A stretch of DNA of 27,970 nucleotides from Neofamilia sp964346535 (GCA_964346535.1 CAYFUN010000016.1:1-27970), one strand, 5' to 3'; positions 14,588 through 23,404 are shown, counted from the first letter of the stretch. A program made the numbers and translations. Notes: generated by a model not told the origin, from the letters alone.

Positions 14588-15583
14588 TTATTGGAAGGCG
14601 TCTACAAAGTGGTTAAGGTCATCTGTATCTGAGTAAATTTCTATAACATCAAAACGTGGTTGGAGGTCTTCTTTGTTTACAAAGTGGTAGTAGTACTCTG
14701 CTGCTTTTTTTATTTTCTTTTGTTTAATCTCGTCTACTGCCTCTGCTCCGTAGCCGTAGTTGGCGTTTTTTCTCTGTTTAACTTCTACAAAGACTAGGTA
14801 GAAGTCTTTTTTTGCTATTAGGTCTATTTCTCCTTCGCCGTGGAAGATAAAATTTCTCTCTAAGATTTCATAGCCCTGGTCTTTAAGGTAAGCTTCTGCC
14901 TTTTTTTCTCCAAGGTCTCCAAGTCTTTTAGCCTCGTCTTCCCATTTTTTCATATTTTTTAAAAATGACTGCCTGTGAATTGGACATGGGCCAAGTTTTA
15001 ATAATGCCTCCCTGTGGGCTTTGGTTCCGTAGCCCTTGTGCTTTTCAAAGCCGTAACCTGGATAGTCTTCTTCGTATTTTTTGCACAAGACATCGTCCCT
15101 ATAGACCTTGGCCAAAATTGATGCGCAGGCTATTGAATAGCACTTGTCGTCTCCCTTGTCTAAGGAGACAGTCTCTATATCAGATTTTATTTTTACTGAG
15201 TCAACTAAAACTAAGTCAACTACTATATTTTTCCTCGCCAGTTTTTCTTCTAGGTCTTTTAAGGCCTTTTCCATTGAAAGAATCGTAGCTTGAAGGATAT
15301 TTATCTTGTCTATGGTTTGGGCTGAGGCGCCTGCAATAGAAAAGTCTACTGCCGCTTCTTTAATTTTTCCTGCCAGAGCCTGCCTCTTTTTTGCTGAAAG
15401 TTTTTTTGAATCTTTTATTCCTTCAATAAGGCCAAGGTCGTGGGCTTCTTCATTGATCTTGTCAAAGTCAACACAAACTGCTGCTGCAACAACATCGCCT
15501 GCAAGGGGTCCCCTGCCAACTTCGTCTATGCCAATAATATATCTCTTGCCTTGGGCATAGTAGGATCTTTCTATATCAAACAT
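14588..15583 (-). CDS. rnhB: Ribonuclease HII fused to YraN-family nuclease domain
   Basis: Residues 1-210 are ribonuclease HII, which removes RNA from RNA-DNA hybrids and single ribonucleotides from DNA. They contain GIDEVGRGPLAGD (D20, E21), LVDS (D128), GDDKCYS (D145) and IACASILAKVYRD, and end with GYGTKAHREALLKLGPCPIHRQSF. Residues 220-331 are a YraN (UPF0102) domain with RLGDLGEKKAEAYLKDQGY and the PD-(D/E)XK-like GEGEIDLIA (D254) and VFVEVKQRK (E267, K269). The two are separate genes in most bacteria and often neighbours. Here the frame is continuous with a short linker and no stop. The ATG at 15583 overlaps ylqF by 8 bp with GGAGGAG as ribosome site. Confidence 0.93.
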   Translation of the reverse strand: MFDIERSYYAQGKRYIIGIDEVGRGPLAGDVVAAAVCVDFDKINEEAHDLGLIEGIKDSKKLSAKKRQALAGKIKEAAVDFSIAGASAQTIDKINILQATILSMEKALKDLEEKLARKNIVVDLVLVDSVKIKSDIETVSLDKGDDKCYSIACASILAKVYRDDVLCKKYEEDYPGYGFEKHKGYGTKAHREALLKLGPCPIHRQSFLKNMKKWEDEAKRLGDLGEKKAEAYLKDQGYEILERNFIFHGEGEIDLIAKKDFYLVFVEVKQRKNANYGYGAEAVDEIKQKKIKKAAEYYYHFVNKEDLQPRFDVIEIYSDTDDLNHFVDAFQ

Positions 15584-16427
15584 TAGGCTCCTCCAAGGAA
15601 ATTCTGCCGATGGCTGCCTTTCTAAATTCGTCCAAGATTATATCTGTAACCCTGGTGTAGTCAATTTCATTGCCACGCATAATTGCCCCCCTCTTCCTGG
15701 CAATTTCTTCCATAGTCTCTAGGGGTCTTCCTTGAATTTGGATTTTAAATCTCTCTTCAAGGAGGTCTGGATAGGAGTCAGATAGATGTTCAACTAACTT
15801 TAAGGCCACGTCTTCCTTAGGAAGAACTTCGTCTTTTATCGATCCAATATAGGCCAAGTGCAAAGCCAGCTCTTCTGATTCAAATTTCGGCCACAAAACT
15901 CCTGGCGTGTCTAAAAGCAAAAGCTCTTCGCCAACTTTGATCCACTGGTTGGTCCTAGTTACTCCTGGAGTGTTGCCAGTTTTTGTAGATTTTTTCTTGG
16001 CCAAAGAATTTATTAAAGTTGACTTGCCTACATTTGGAACTCCAATTATCATGGCCCTAACTTGTTTGGAAATAATTCCACGCTCTAAATCTCTGGCTCT
16101 TTTTTCTTCCATGGTCTTGTGGACTTCTTTCATTAGCTCAGGAATGCCCTTGCCAGTATTTGAATTTAGTTCAACTGCTGGAATGCCCTTTTCTCTATAG
16201 TAGGCCAGCCATTTTTTGTTGGTCTCAGGATCTGCTAAATCTGCCTTATTAAAAATTAAAATCCTCTTTTTGTCTCCTAAAAGTTCTTTAAGTAGGGGAT
16301 TTTCTGTCGCCCTTGGCGCCCTTGCATCAACTAGCTCAAAGGCCAGGTCTACTTTTTTTAAATTTTCTCTAATAGAATCCGAAGTCTTTTTCATGTGACC
16401 TGGATACCAGTTTATATTTAAGTTCAT
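15576..16427 (-). CDS. ylqF: Ribosome biogenesis GTPase YlqF/RbgA
   Basis: This circularly permuted GTPase is needed for late assembly of the 50S ribosomal subunit. The G motifs occur in permuted order: FNKADL (G4, about 59-64), IGVPNVGKSTLINSL (G1, about 128-142), the G2 threonine region GNTPGVTRT, then LLDTPGVLWP (G3). The N-terminal NINWYPGHMKK is characteristic. The length of 283 residues is standard. The gene is followed by rnhB with an 8-bp overlap, an arrangement common in Firmicutes. A GATAGGTGA ribosome site precedes the ATG at 16427. Confidence 0.95.
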   Translation of the reverse strand: MNLNINWYPGHMKKTSDSIRENLKKVDLAFELVDARAPRATENPLLKELLGDKKRILIFNKADLADPETNKKWLAYYREKGIPAVELNSNTGKGIPELMKEVHKTMEEKRARDLERGIISKQVRAMIIGVPNVGKSTLINSLAKKKSTKTGNTPGVTRTNQWIKVGEELLLLDTPGVLWPKFESEELALHLAYIGSIKDEVLPKEDVALKLVEHLSDSYPDLLEERFKIQIQGRPLETMEEIARKRGAIMRGNEIDYTRVTDIILDEFRKAAIGRISLEEPNV

Positions 16428-16443
16428 TTTATCACCTATCTCA

Positions 16444-16449
16444 ATTATA
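16444..16449 (-). promoter_or_regulatory. -10 element for ylqF-rnhB
   Basis: A perfect TATAAT on the minus strand lies 17 bp before the ylqF start. The -35 region (TGTAAA or similar) is a weak match. The preceding terminator shows that the unit needs its own promoter. Confidence 0.45.
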
Positions 16450-16476
16450 CTATAGAAGCTAAATCTTTACATATAA

Positions 16477-16503
16477 AAAGCTGCTAGAAAATCTAACAGC
16501 TTA
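16477..16503 (-). terminator. Terminator of the M3 peptidase gene
   Basis: AAGCTGCTAGA and TCTAACAGCTT form an 11-position stem with one mismatch and a short loop, followed on the minus strand by a T run. It lies 10 bp after the peptidase stop and separates that gene from ylqF. Confidence 0.8.
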
Positions 16504-16513
16504 AAGTTCAATC

Positions 16514-18208
16514 TTAAAATTTACTATCGTCTATTTTGTCTAGTTGAGTTTTTATTGTCTCAACTGCTGCTTCCATAGTTCCATCTGCAAATGGACTCTT
16601 TAGGCCTGTTGATGCTACTAGGTCTAAGAAGGACTTGGATCCACCTAGCTTGCATAGGTCTAAATAAGTTTCCATGGCCTTGTCATGGTCTTCTAGGCTC
16701 ATTCTAAAGAAGCCAATGGCACAAACTTGGGCCAAGGTGTAGTCTATATAATAAAATGGACTTTGGAAAATGTGGGCTTGTTTAAAGAAAAATCCGCCTG
16801 AGTTTAAAAAGTCATTGTCCTTGTAGTCTCTGTGAGGAAGATAGATTTTTTCTAATTCTCTAAACTTAGCTCTTCTCTCTGCTGGACTGGCGTCAACATT
16901 TTCATAAACGTAATGTTGGAAGTGGTCAACTAAGGCGCCATAAGGTAGGAATTCCATTGTTCCAGCCATGTGGGCAAACTTAAACTTTTCAGTATTTTCT
17001 TCAAAGAACAGATCCATGTATGGGTAGGTTAAAAATTCCATAGACATTGAATGGATTTCACAAGCCTCATAAGTTGGAAAGCCGTAGGCTGATAGAATTT
17101 GGTTCCTAGACAAATACATTTGTAGGGCATGGCCAGCTTCGTGGGTGAGAACTTCTACATCTCCTGCTGTTCCATTTAAGTTGGCAAAAATAAATGGCAC
17201 CTTGTATTCTTCTAGGCTAGTACAATAACCTCCAGACATTTTTCCGTCATGGCTTAGAAGGTCAAAAAGATTGTACTTGGTCATAATTGTAAAAAATTCA
17301 TCAGTAACTGGTCCAAGGCCCTTGTACATTTCCTTGCCCTTTTCTATAATCCACTCTGGGTCGCCTTTAGGATTGGCGTTGCCTGAATTAAAGTTTAGGG
17401 CTTCGTCATAGTAGTAAAGGTGGTCAAGGCCTAGTCTCTTTTCTTGTCTCTTTCTCAACTCTGTAGCAAAAGGCACAACGTGTTTTACAATTTGTTCTCT
17501 GTACTTTGCAACTTCTTTTGGTCCATAATCTGACCTAGACATTCTCAAATATCCAAGTTCAACAAAGTTTTCAAAACCAAGTTTTTTTGCCATCCTGTCT
17601 CTAACGTGAACTAGTCTGTCATAAATATCGTCAAACTTTTCCATGTTCTTTTCAAAGAAACCAAAGTAGGCTTCATTAGCCTTGATTCTAGTTTCTCTAT
17701 CTTTTGATTCAATTAGTGGTCTTAGACGGGAAAGAGTATACTTTGTTCCATCTAAGTCAATTTCTGCTGAGCCAATTAGGTCTTGGTATTCGTTAGAAAT
17801 TTTTGCTTCTTCAACTAGATCTTCAATGATCTCTGGGCTAAAAGACTTTTCTATCATTTCATAAAGGTTAAAAACTTGCTTGCCAAAAACTTCTTCTAGG
17901 CCAGCCCTGTGGTCTGAATATAAAACTGCCTTGTTAAAATTATTGGCAACGTCTTGAACCCTTGGGCCAATTTCGTCAAAGTATTCAGACTCGCCCTTAT
18001 AAAATTCATCTCTAGTGTCGATTGAATACCTAATACTTGCAATAGTTCCTGCTGTGTTAATTTTTTCTGAGGCCTTGTCAACTTTTTTTATTAGGTCTAC
18101 TTGGCCTTGCAAATCTTTTTTAGGAAATTCTTCTGCAGCTTCTTTTAGTAAATTAATAAAGCCTTCAACATCTGGTCTCTTGTATTCTATGTCTTGAAAC
18201 TTTTTCAT
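16514..18208 (-). CDS. M3 family oligoendopeptidase
   Basis: This zinc metallopeptidase of the thimet/PepF class cuts short peptides in the cytosol. The zinc-binding HEAGH is at 356-360 within VEVLTHEAGHAL, with the third ligand supplied by the EACEIHSMSMEF segment near 381-392. The helical N-terminal domain (about 1-200) and the catalytic C-terminal half are both complete at 564 residues. There is no signal peptide. The ATG at 18208 has AGGAGGATTT upstream. It is transcribed alone, with a promoter before it and a terminator after it. Subfamily (M3B) is inferred from length and sequence style; substrate is unknown. Confidence 0.92.
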   Translation of the reverse strand: MKKFQDIEYKRPDVEGFINLLKEAAEEFPKKDLQGQVDLIKKVDKASEKINTAGTIASIRYSIDTRDEFYKGESEYFDEIGPRVQDVANNFNKAVLYSDHRAGLEEVFGKQVFNLYEMIEKSFSPEIIEDLVEEAKISNEYQDLIGSAEIDLDGTKYTLSRLRPLIESKDRETRIKANEAYFGFFEKNMEKFDDIYDRLVHVRDRMAKKLGFENFVELGYLRMSRSDYGPKEVAKYREQIVKHVVPFATELRKRQEKRLGLDHLYYYDEALNFNSGNANPKGDPEWIIEKGKEMYKGLGPVTDEFFTIMTKYNLFDLLSHDGKMSGGYCTSLEEYKVPFIFANLNGTAGDVEVLTHEAGHALQMYLSRNQILSAYGFPTYEACEIHSMSMEFLTYPYMDLFFEENTEKFKFAHMAGTMEFLPYGALVDHFQHYVYENVDASPAERRAKFRELEKIYLPHRDYKDNDFLNSGGFFFKQAHIFQSPFYYIDYTLAQVCAIGFFRMSLEDHDKAMETYLDLCKLGGSKSFLDLVASTGLKSPFADGTMEAAVETIKTQLDKIDDSKF

Positions 18209-18241
18209 AAATCCTCCTGTGTTTTTTATTTTCTCTATATT

Positions 18242-18247
18242 ATTATA
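18242..18247 (-). promoter_or_regulatory. -10 element for the M3 peptidase gene
   Basis: TATAAT on the minus strand, 33 bp before the peptidase start. The hexamer 17 bp further upstream (TTTAAG) is a moderate -35 match. Confidence 0.45.
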
Positions 18248-18276
18248 GTACAGAAATCCTTTTCCTTAAATAGGAA

Positions 18277-18465
18277 ATGAAGAAGAAAATCACTTTTCCT
18301 TTAGATATACTTTTATGTTGTAATTTTTATAAGGCAAGTGAAAGTGGACTTCCAGGTGAAAGTGATTTCAAAAACTATAAGGGCTTGTTGGAAAAAGTTA
18401 AAGAAACTAATGAAAAGATCATAAGTGACTTTGCTATTGAAGATGAGATGTTAAAAAACCAATAA
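18277..18465 (+). CDS. Small protein of unknown function (62 residues)
   Basis: The protein starts MKKKITFPLDILLCCNFYK, a basic then hydrophobic start that resembles a short or damaged lipoprotein signal. It continues with a charged helical tail that includes KGLLEKVKETNEKII. I recognise no family. The ATG lies only 1-3 nt from an AGGAA and inside a perfect 6-bp inverted repeat, so translation start is poor or regulated. The next gene starts 17 bp later with a much better ribosome site. It may be a real small protein, the N-terminal relic of a longer lipoprotein, or a leader peptide for the gene downstream. Confidence 0.4.
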   Translation: MKKKITFPLDILLCCNFYKASESGLPGESDFKNYKGLLEKVKETNEKIISDFAIEDEMLKNQ

Positions 18466-18482
18466 AATTAGAGGAGGCAAAG

Positions 18483-18848
18483 ATGGAAGCTTTAATACTA
18501 GTAATTTTAATATTTATCCAATTTAAAAAGTTTAAGCTAAGGGACAGGTACAAGGATGAAGGCGGAATTTATATCAAGTCTTTTTTAATAATCCTAGGCC
18601 TTGGTGCTATTTATTTGGCATTTAGGACTGTAATGGATCTTTCTAAACTTTGGAATTCTGTAAACATTTCCTTCTACAAGCCTCTACTTATAGAGCTGAG
18701 AAATATTTCTGAAAATCTTTTAATGAAAAGTGAAAATATCTTAGCAGGCTGGGCTCTTGTCGGTCTAAGGACCTACCAATATTTGCTAATGACCCTGGCC
18801 CTAATATCTTTGACCTTAATATTTTCTAGGGGCAAAAAATCTGCCTAA
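18483..18848 (+). CDS. Small predicted membrane protein (121 residues)
   Basis: Three hydrophobic stretches (about residues 2-14, 32-51 and 97-115) suggest a membrane protein with a soluble segment of about 40 residues between the second and third. The ATG at 18483 follows AGAGGAGGCAAAG, a strong ribosome site. No known domain is recognised. It forms a probable two-gene unit with the 62-residue frame upstream, and is ended by a bidirectional terminator shared with the convergent M16 protease gene. Confidence 0.6.
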   Translation: MEALILVILIFIQFKKFKLRDRYKDEGGIYIKSFLIILGLGAIYLAFRTVMDLSKLWNSVNISFYKPLLIELRNISENLLMKSENILAGWALVGLRTYQYLLMTLALISLTLIFSRGKKSA

Positions 18849-18888
18849 GATTTATAAGCAGATAAAATTTTATAAGTAAACACAAAAA

Positions 18889-18910
18889 AGGCTGGAGTAA
18901 TTTCCAGCCT
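18889..18910. terminator. Bidirectional terminator
   Basis: AGGCTGGA (18889-18896) and TCCAGCCT (18903-18910) form a perfect 8-bp GC-rich stem with a 6-base loop. Seven T follow on the plus strand and six on the minus strand, so it can end both the small membrane protein gene and the M16 protease gene. Confidence 0.88.
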
Positions 18911-18916
18911 GTTTTT

Positions 18917-21802
18917 TTAATCATTCATTGTTTTTATCTGATCAAAGGTCCTTGTAGATTTTTCTATTAGTTCTTTAGAGCCCATTACTCCGTAGACTTT
19001 TTTATTTTTTGCCTGGTCAAAGACTTCCTTGTAGGCCTTGATGTCAGAAATTGTTGTCTTTAAGGCCTGGTCTTTCATCTTTGCGAGATCTTCTTCGCCA
19101 AAGCCTGTAAAGTATCTGGCCAAGGCTATGGTTGGATACTGGCTTGGAGTTGTTGGTGGATCAAATTGGTTCATAGTTGCTATTATAAAGTCAGCTAGGT
19201 CTCTTTGGTCCAGGTCAAGGTCTTCTAAATAGTCGCCAATTTTGTCATAGGTGTCAAAGGTCTTGTCTAAATTTGGGTCCCTGTAGGAATATGTTGTTAC
19301 GTTGCCGTTAGGGTTTATAGAAATTCCTGCTCCGTAGGCTCCTCCCTTGGCCCTAATTTGGGTGTGAAGGTAGTCGCCTGAAATAATTTTTGCCAAAACT
19401 CTTTGAACTCCGTCTGCTTCAATGCCAAAGTCTTGGAGCTTAAAGCCATCTGATACATAGCAAACATTTGAAGATGACTTTAAGGCTATTGACTTAAGGT
19501 CGCCTCTTTCATAAGCAAATACTTGATCAAAAGAACTTAAGTCTCCTTGAATTTTTTCCAGCCAAGTTTTGGTCTTTTCTAAATATTCGTCCTTGCCTGC
19601 TAGGGATATAGTTAGGTTTTCGTTAAAAATCCTCTTATAAGTTTCATTTAATTTTTCTAATACAGCCTGAGGATCTTGGTCCAAGTCTTTTAAAACTTTC
19701 TTTAGTTCAAATAAATATTTTCTGCCGCCGAGAATGTTAGTTACATCTGCGCTGTCGTCTAACATTGATGCTATTTCTGAAGCAATTAAGATGTGGCCTC
19801 CTTGTTCAATTGAAGCTTCTATGTCAGCTTTTTCTGCTAGAAGTAAGTCTTTTATTCTCTTTGGATTGTCAAATTTTGTCCTAAAGATTATTTCTTCTAC
19901 TAGGTCTAAATACTTATCGATTTTATCTTCCATGGTCCTGCCTCTTAGGTTGCCTTGAACCTTGTAGGCTAGAGTTTTTGGATTTTGATAAATGGCTGGG
20001 CTAAAGCTTATGCCACCAGTGTGAATGTCGACTTGGTTGTTAAGGTCCTTGTAGGAATAATTTTCTGTGTCTAGAGATCCAAGTAGGTCAAAGACCACTG
20101 AAACATATGGAAGGTCTGCTGCCTTAATGTTTTTTAGGTCAAAGGACATGGTCATATTATAAATTCCATTTGTAAAGGCGCGAGTAAAGACTAGGTCCTT
20201 GTCTCCATCTTTTATTACTTCTGTGTCTAGGTGACTGACTCCTGGAGAGATGTCCTTGAGGTCAAGTTTTGGAATTGTGGCCTTGTCTTCTTTGGAGTCT
20301 AGCTTTGTTTGATATTCAAATAAATCCTGGGTCTCTTTTACCAAGTTTTCTTTTTCTTCTTGGGATAGGGATTCCTTGTAGGCCCTTAGTTTTTCTTCTT
20401 GGCCCTTATCTTTTTCTAAAAATTCTCCTGGCTTTGGTCTGACAGTCATTTGAATTTTTCTAGGGTTATTTAGAATTTTTTCTTCTATATATTCTTCAAC
20501 TATGCCCTTGTCGAGATTTTCTTTTATATGGGCTAAAGTGTCCTTGTATTTTAAAGCTTCAATAGGGCTGGCGTCGTAAAGCCAAGATCTTAGGCAGGAA
20601 ATATTTAAAAGTACTCCCTTGTGGATGCCCAGGTCCTTGGTTGAAAATTCAAAAGAATTTAAAGTTGCTGCCAGTAGGTCCTGGTCAATTTTTTCTTCAA
20701 CTGCTTGTTTTAAACCGTCTTCAATTATTTTTACAAACTTGTCTAGGCTCTTGCCGTCTCCATTTTTTCCAACTATAAAAAAGTCTTGGCTTATTGATGT
20801 TGAAACTTGGGAGAAGTAGTCTTCACATAGGCCCGATTCTAAAAACTTGTCTTTTAAAATCGATGAGTCTGATTCTATTATAATGTCTTCTAAGATAGAC
20901 CTCATAAATCTGTCCATAGGCGAAGTTGATGGGCCAAGGGTTAGGCCGTAAACATAGTAGGCTTTATTTTCTTCCTTTTCTCCTGCACCAATTGAGTAGG
21001 TCTTGTCAAGAATTTCTATCTTATTTTCACTTTGGCCTTGGTTGATCTTTGAGTTTACTTCCAGGTAATCAAAGTTTCCTAAATATTCTTCGTCTATATA
21101 GGCTAAAACTTCTTCTATGTCCATGGCTCCATTTAAAAATATATAGGAGTTAGATGGATGATAGTATTTTTTGTGGAAGTTTAAAAAATCTTCATAGGTC
21201 AGGTCTGGAATGTGGTGGGGATTTCCTCCTGAGTCGTGGGAGTAAGTTGAGCCAGGGTGCAGAGCCTCAGAAATTATTTCTGAAACTTGGTCGTCTGGGT
21301 CTGAATAGGCTCCACGCATTTCGTTATAGACAACTCCATTGTATTTTATTGGAGAGTCTAAGTCTTCCATTTCATAGTGCCAGCCTTCTTGGTAAAAAAT
21401 CTTTTCTTCTTCGTATATTCTTGGATAAAAAACTGCATCTAAATAGACGTCCATTAGGTTGTAAAAGTCTTTTACGTTTCTACTTGCTATTGGATAAATT
21501 GTCTTGTCTGGAAAGGTCATTGCATTTAAAAAGGTCTGCAAAGAAGAATTGACCAAGTCCATAAAGGGTTCCTTGGTCCTATACTTCCTAGATCCTGACA
21601 GCACTGTGTGTTCAACAATATGGGCCACACCTGTTGAGTCCTTTGGTGGAGTCCTAAAGCCAATGGAAAAGGTCTTTATTTCATCTGTATTTTCTAAATA
21701 AAAGACCTTGGCCTTGGTTTTATTGTGAATAAAGTAATAGCCAGTTGAGTCTAGCTCTTCAATATATGCTTTTTCCTTGAGGGTATAATTTTTCAAATTC
21801 AT
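18917..21802 (-). CDS. M16C family metalloprotease (presequence protease-like)
   Basis: This large clamshell zinc protease related to PreP/Cym1 degrades unfolded peptides. The inverted zinc motif HIVEH has H61, E64 and H65, and the third ligand is E161 in VVYNEMRGAY. The segment HTVLSGSRKYRTKEPF is characteristic of the M16C subfamily. At 961 residues it holds both halves of the fold, the second half lacking zinc ligands as usual. No signal peptide is seen, so it is probably cytosolic. It starts 22 bp after the HAAS-domain gene and may share its transcript; its ribosome site (AAGGAA, about 12 nt off) is weak. No defects are seen. Confidence 0.93.
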   Translation of the reverse strand: MNLKNYTLKEKAYIEELDSTGYYFIHNKTKAKVFYLENTDEIKTFSIGFRTPPKDSTGVAHIVEHTVLSGSRKYRTKEPFMDLVNSSLQTFLNAMTFPDKTIYPIASRNVKDFYNLMDVYLDAVFYPRIYEEEKIFYQEGWHYEMEDLDSPIKYNGVVYNEMRGAYSDPDDQVSEIISEALHPGSTYSHDSGGNPHHIPDLTYEDFLNFHKKYYHPSNSYIFLNGAMDIEEVLAYIDEEYLGNFDYLEVNSKINQGQSENKIEILDKTYSIGAGEKEENKAYYVYGLTLGPSTSPMDRFMRSILEDIIIESDSSILKDKFLESGLCEDYFSQVSTSISQDFFIVGKNGDGKSLDKFVKIIEDGLKQAVEEKIDQDLLAATLNSFEFSTKDLGIHKGVLLNISCLRSWLYDASPIEALKYKDTLAHIKENLDKGIVEEYIEEKILNNPRKIQMTVRPKPGEFLEKDKGQEEKLRAYKESLSQEEKENLVKETQDLFEYQTKLDSKEDKATIPKLDLKDISPGVSHLDTEVIKDGDKDLVFTRAFTNGIYNMTMSFDLKNIKAADLPYVSVVFDLLGSLDTENYSYKDLNNQVDIHTGGISFSPAIYQNPKTLAYKVQGNLRGRTMEDKIDKYLDLVEEIIFRTKFDNPKRIKDLLLAEKADIEASIEQGGHILIASEIASMLDDSADVTNILGGRKYLFELKKVLKDLDQDPQAVLEKLNETYKRIFNENLTISLAGKDEYLEKTKTWLEKIQGDLSSFDQVFAYERGDLKSIALKSSSNVCYVSDGFKLQDFGIEADGVQRVLAKIISGDYLHTQIRAKGGAYGAGISINPNGNVTTYSYRDPNLDKTFDTYDKIGDYLEDLDLDQRDLADFIIATMNQFDPPTTPSQYPTIALARYFTGFGEEDLAKMKDQALKTTISDIKAYKEVFDQAKNKKVYGVMGSKELIEKSTRTFDQIKTMND

Positions 21803-21824
21803 TAATCTACTTTTTCCTTATCTT

Positions 21825-23363
21825 TTAATCTTCTTTATTATTTTTCTTCATAAAGTCAGCTATAGATGGTGCCTTAGCCTCATCTGTAGCTTTTTTCATA
21901 TCGTCTCTTTTTATAACTTGGGTGTGAGAGTTTTCAAAGTCAGAGTCCTTGTTGTCTTCGTGAAAAATTGAATTTTCCTTACTTGGGTCTAATTCTCCAA
22001 GGGGATCAAACTCTGTGTCCACTTCTTTTAGAGGATCAATTTTTTCGTTTTCATTTTCAACTAAGTTATCAGGATTGATTTCTCTCTTGTCCTCTGGAGT
22101 TTTTTCAATTGTCTCTGGCATTAGTACTGGATCAACTGACTTTAGTGGGTCGATTTTATTGTCTTGTTCTGGATCAAACTCATGAACCTTTAGTGGTTCT
22201 TCATCTGGAGCTTGACTGTCAGATGTCTCTGCCATTAAAACTGGATCAGTTGACTTTAGTGGGTCGATTTTTTCTTCAATTACTGTAGTTTGCTTGTCAG
22301 ATTCAAAGACTACAGGTTCAACTTCTTCTGGAAGGTCTTCTAAGTCTTTTAAATCTACATCAACTTTGCCAAAGTCATCTTGGTAAATTCCTTCAACTGA
22401 ATCTTTCTTGTTAGAGTGGAAGCCAAGGGCTGTTGCTATAATGTCAATTGAAGCAATAAGCACAACTACAAAGAAGACAACTAGGCCAAGGTTGTTAACA
22501 AGGCCAGCCATTAGGTCGTTGTTAGGAAGAAGACCTGCAAGCCAAGATTTAAAACTTGAACTTAAGGCGTCTTCTTTTACAAAAAGTAAAAAACTTAGGC
22601 CAATTACTGCAAGCTTAGAAATAATTGTTGAAAACAAAACTCCACCAGTAAATTTTCTGTCAACTTCCTTGTAGGCAATGTTTAAGGTGCTTAGGAAGAA
22701 AACTAAAATAATTACTGGAGCAAAAATTAACATATAGCCGTTGCCTAGGTCAATGCCTTCGTAGGTCATGCCTAGTAGATCTTTGGCAAAGGCAAAGACA
22801 ACTAAAAGTATGGCTGAAAAAACTACTTGAAACTTCATTTCAAAGGCTGAAACTCTTGAGCTCTTTGATGGCTCTGCTGTTAAAGTCTTAGAAAACTTGT
22901 CCCAAGATTTTAATCTGCCTCCAGATACCCAAGAAAAACTTAGGGTATAGCAAATATAAATTACTAAAATGATTGAAACAATATCTACGCCTAAGAGCAA
23001 GGCATTTTCAAAATCAAAAACTGCTGTATTAAATACGCCAAAAGACAAAAACGCTATGAGGCCATAAAAAATTATAGCTATAGCAAGTCCTAAGTACTTG
23101 TCGCTTATATAGTGGCTATAATGAGGTTGAGGAACCAGGGCCCTGTTACCTTTTTCTGTATATTTTTGGGCCACGTCTGCTGGGTTGCCATATTCTTTTA
23201 AAACTTGAAGAATTTCTTCCTTGGTTTCGACTGGTCCTTTTTTATTTTGATCTATCTTTTCATAAATTTCTTTTTCTAATTTTTCATAAACTGCTTTTTT
23301 ATCTTTTCTTGAAAGGGATTTTGTAACTTCGTACAAGTATCCATCTACAATTTCTCGATTCAT
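21825..23363 (-). CDS. HAAS-domain polytopic membrane protein with repetitive acidic tail
   Basis: Residues 1-72 resemble a HAAS signalling domain (helical, with EKLEKEIYEKID and LKEYGNPADVAQKYTE). Six likely membrane helices follow (about 90-112, 120-142, 175-195, 207-228, 243-262, 286-312). The last 190 residues are acidic and disordered. They contain three repeats that start KIDPLK at 365, 403 and 441, spaced exactly 38 residues, the first two nearly identical (KIDPLKSTDPVLMAET and KIDPLKSVDPVLMPET). HAAS proteins are usually paired with PadR-like regulators; none is adjacent. The ATG at 23363 has AGGAGGACC upstream. The M16 protease gene follows in the same direction. The function is unknown and the membrane location is inferred. 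Confidence 0.7.
   Translation of the reverse strand: MNREIVDGYLYEVTKSLSRKDKKAVYEKLEKEIYEKIDQNKKGPVETKEEILQVLKEYGNPADVAQKYTEKGNRALVPQPHYSHYISDKYLGLAIAIIFYGLIAFLSFGVFNTAVFDFENALLLGVDIVSIILVIYICYTLSFSWVSGGRLKSWDKFSKTLTAEPSKSSRVSAFEMKFQVVFSAILLVVFAFAKDLLGMTYEGIDLGNGYMLIFAPVIILVFFLSTLNIAYKEVDRKFTGGVLFSTIISKLAVIGLSFLLFVKEDALSSSFKSWLAGLLPNNDLMAGLVNNLGLVVFFVVVLIASIDIIATALGFHSNKKDSVEGIYQDDFGKVDVDLKDLEDLPEEVEPVVFESDKQTTVIEEKIDPLKSTDPVLMAETSDSQAPDEEPLKVHEFDPEQDNKIDPLKSVDPVLMPETIEKTPEDKREINPDNLVENENEKIDPLKEVDTEFDPLGELDPSKENSIFHEDNKDSDFENSHTQVIKRDDMKKATDEAKAPSIADFMKKNNKED
22111..22157. repeat. Tandem repeat copy A in the HAAS-protein tail
   Basis: This 47-bp block matches 22225-22271 with five mismatches, exactly 114 bp (38 codons) apart. 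It encodes the second KIDPLKS.DPVLM.ET repeat of the tail. Confidence 0.85.
22225..22271. repeat. Tandem repeat copy B in the HAAS-protein tail
   Basis: Partner of 22111-22157; it encodes the first protein repeat. The last 20 bases of both copies are identical, which suggests a fairly recent in-frame duplication. Confidence 0.85.
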
Positions 23364-23398
23364 AAATAGGTCCTCCTTAGCCTGTATTTGTATTTAAA

Positions 23399-23404
23399 AT
23401 CATA
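23399..23404 (-). promoter_or_regulatory. Possible -10 element of the HAAS-protein gene
   Basis: TATGAT on the minus strand lies within the string AATTAGGGTATGAT, about 36 bp before the start codon. A GGGTAT core also occurs before the PAP2 and nitroreductase genes. The -35 match is weak. Confidence 0.35.
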
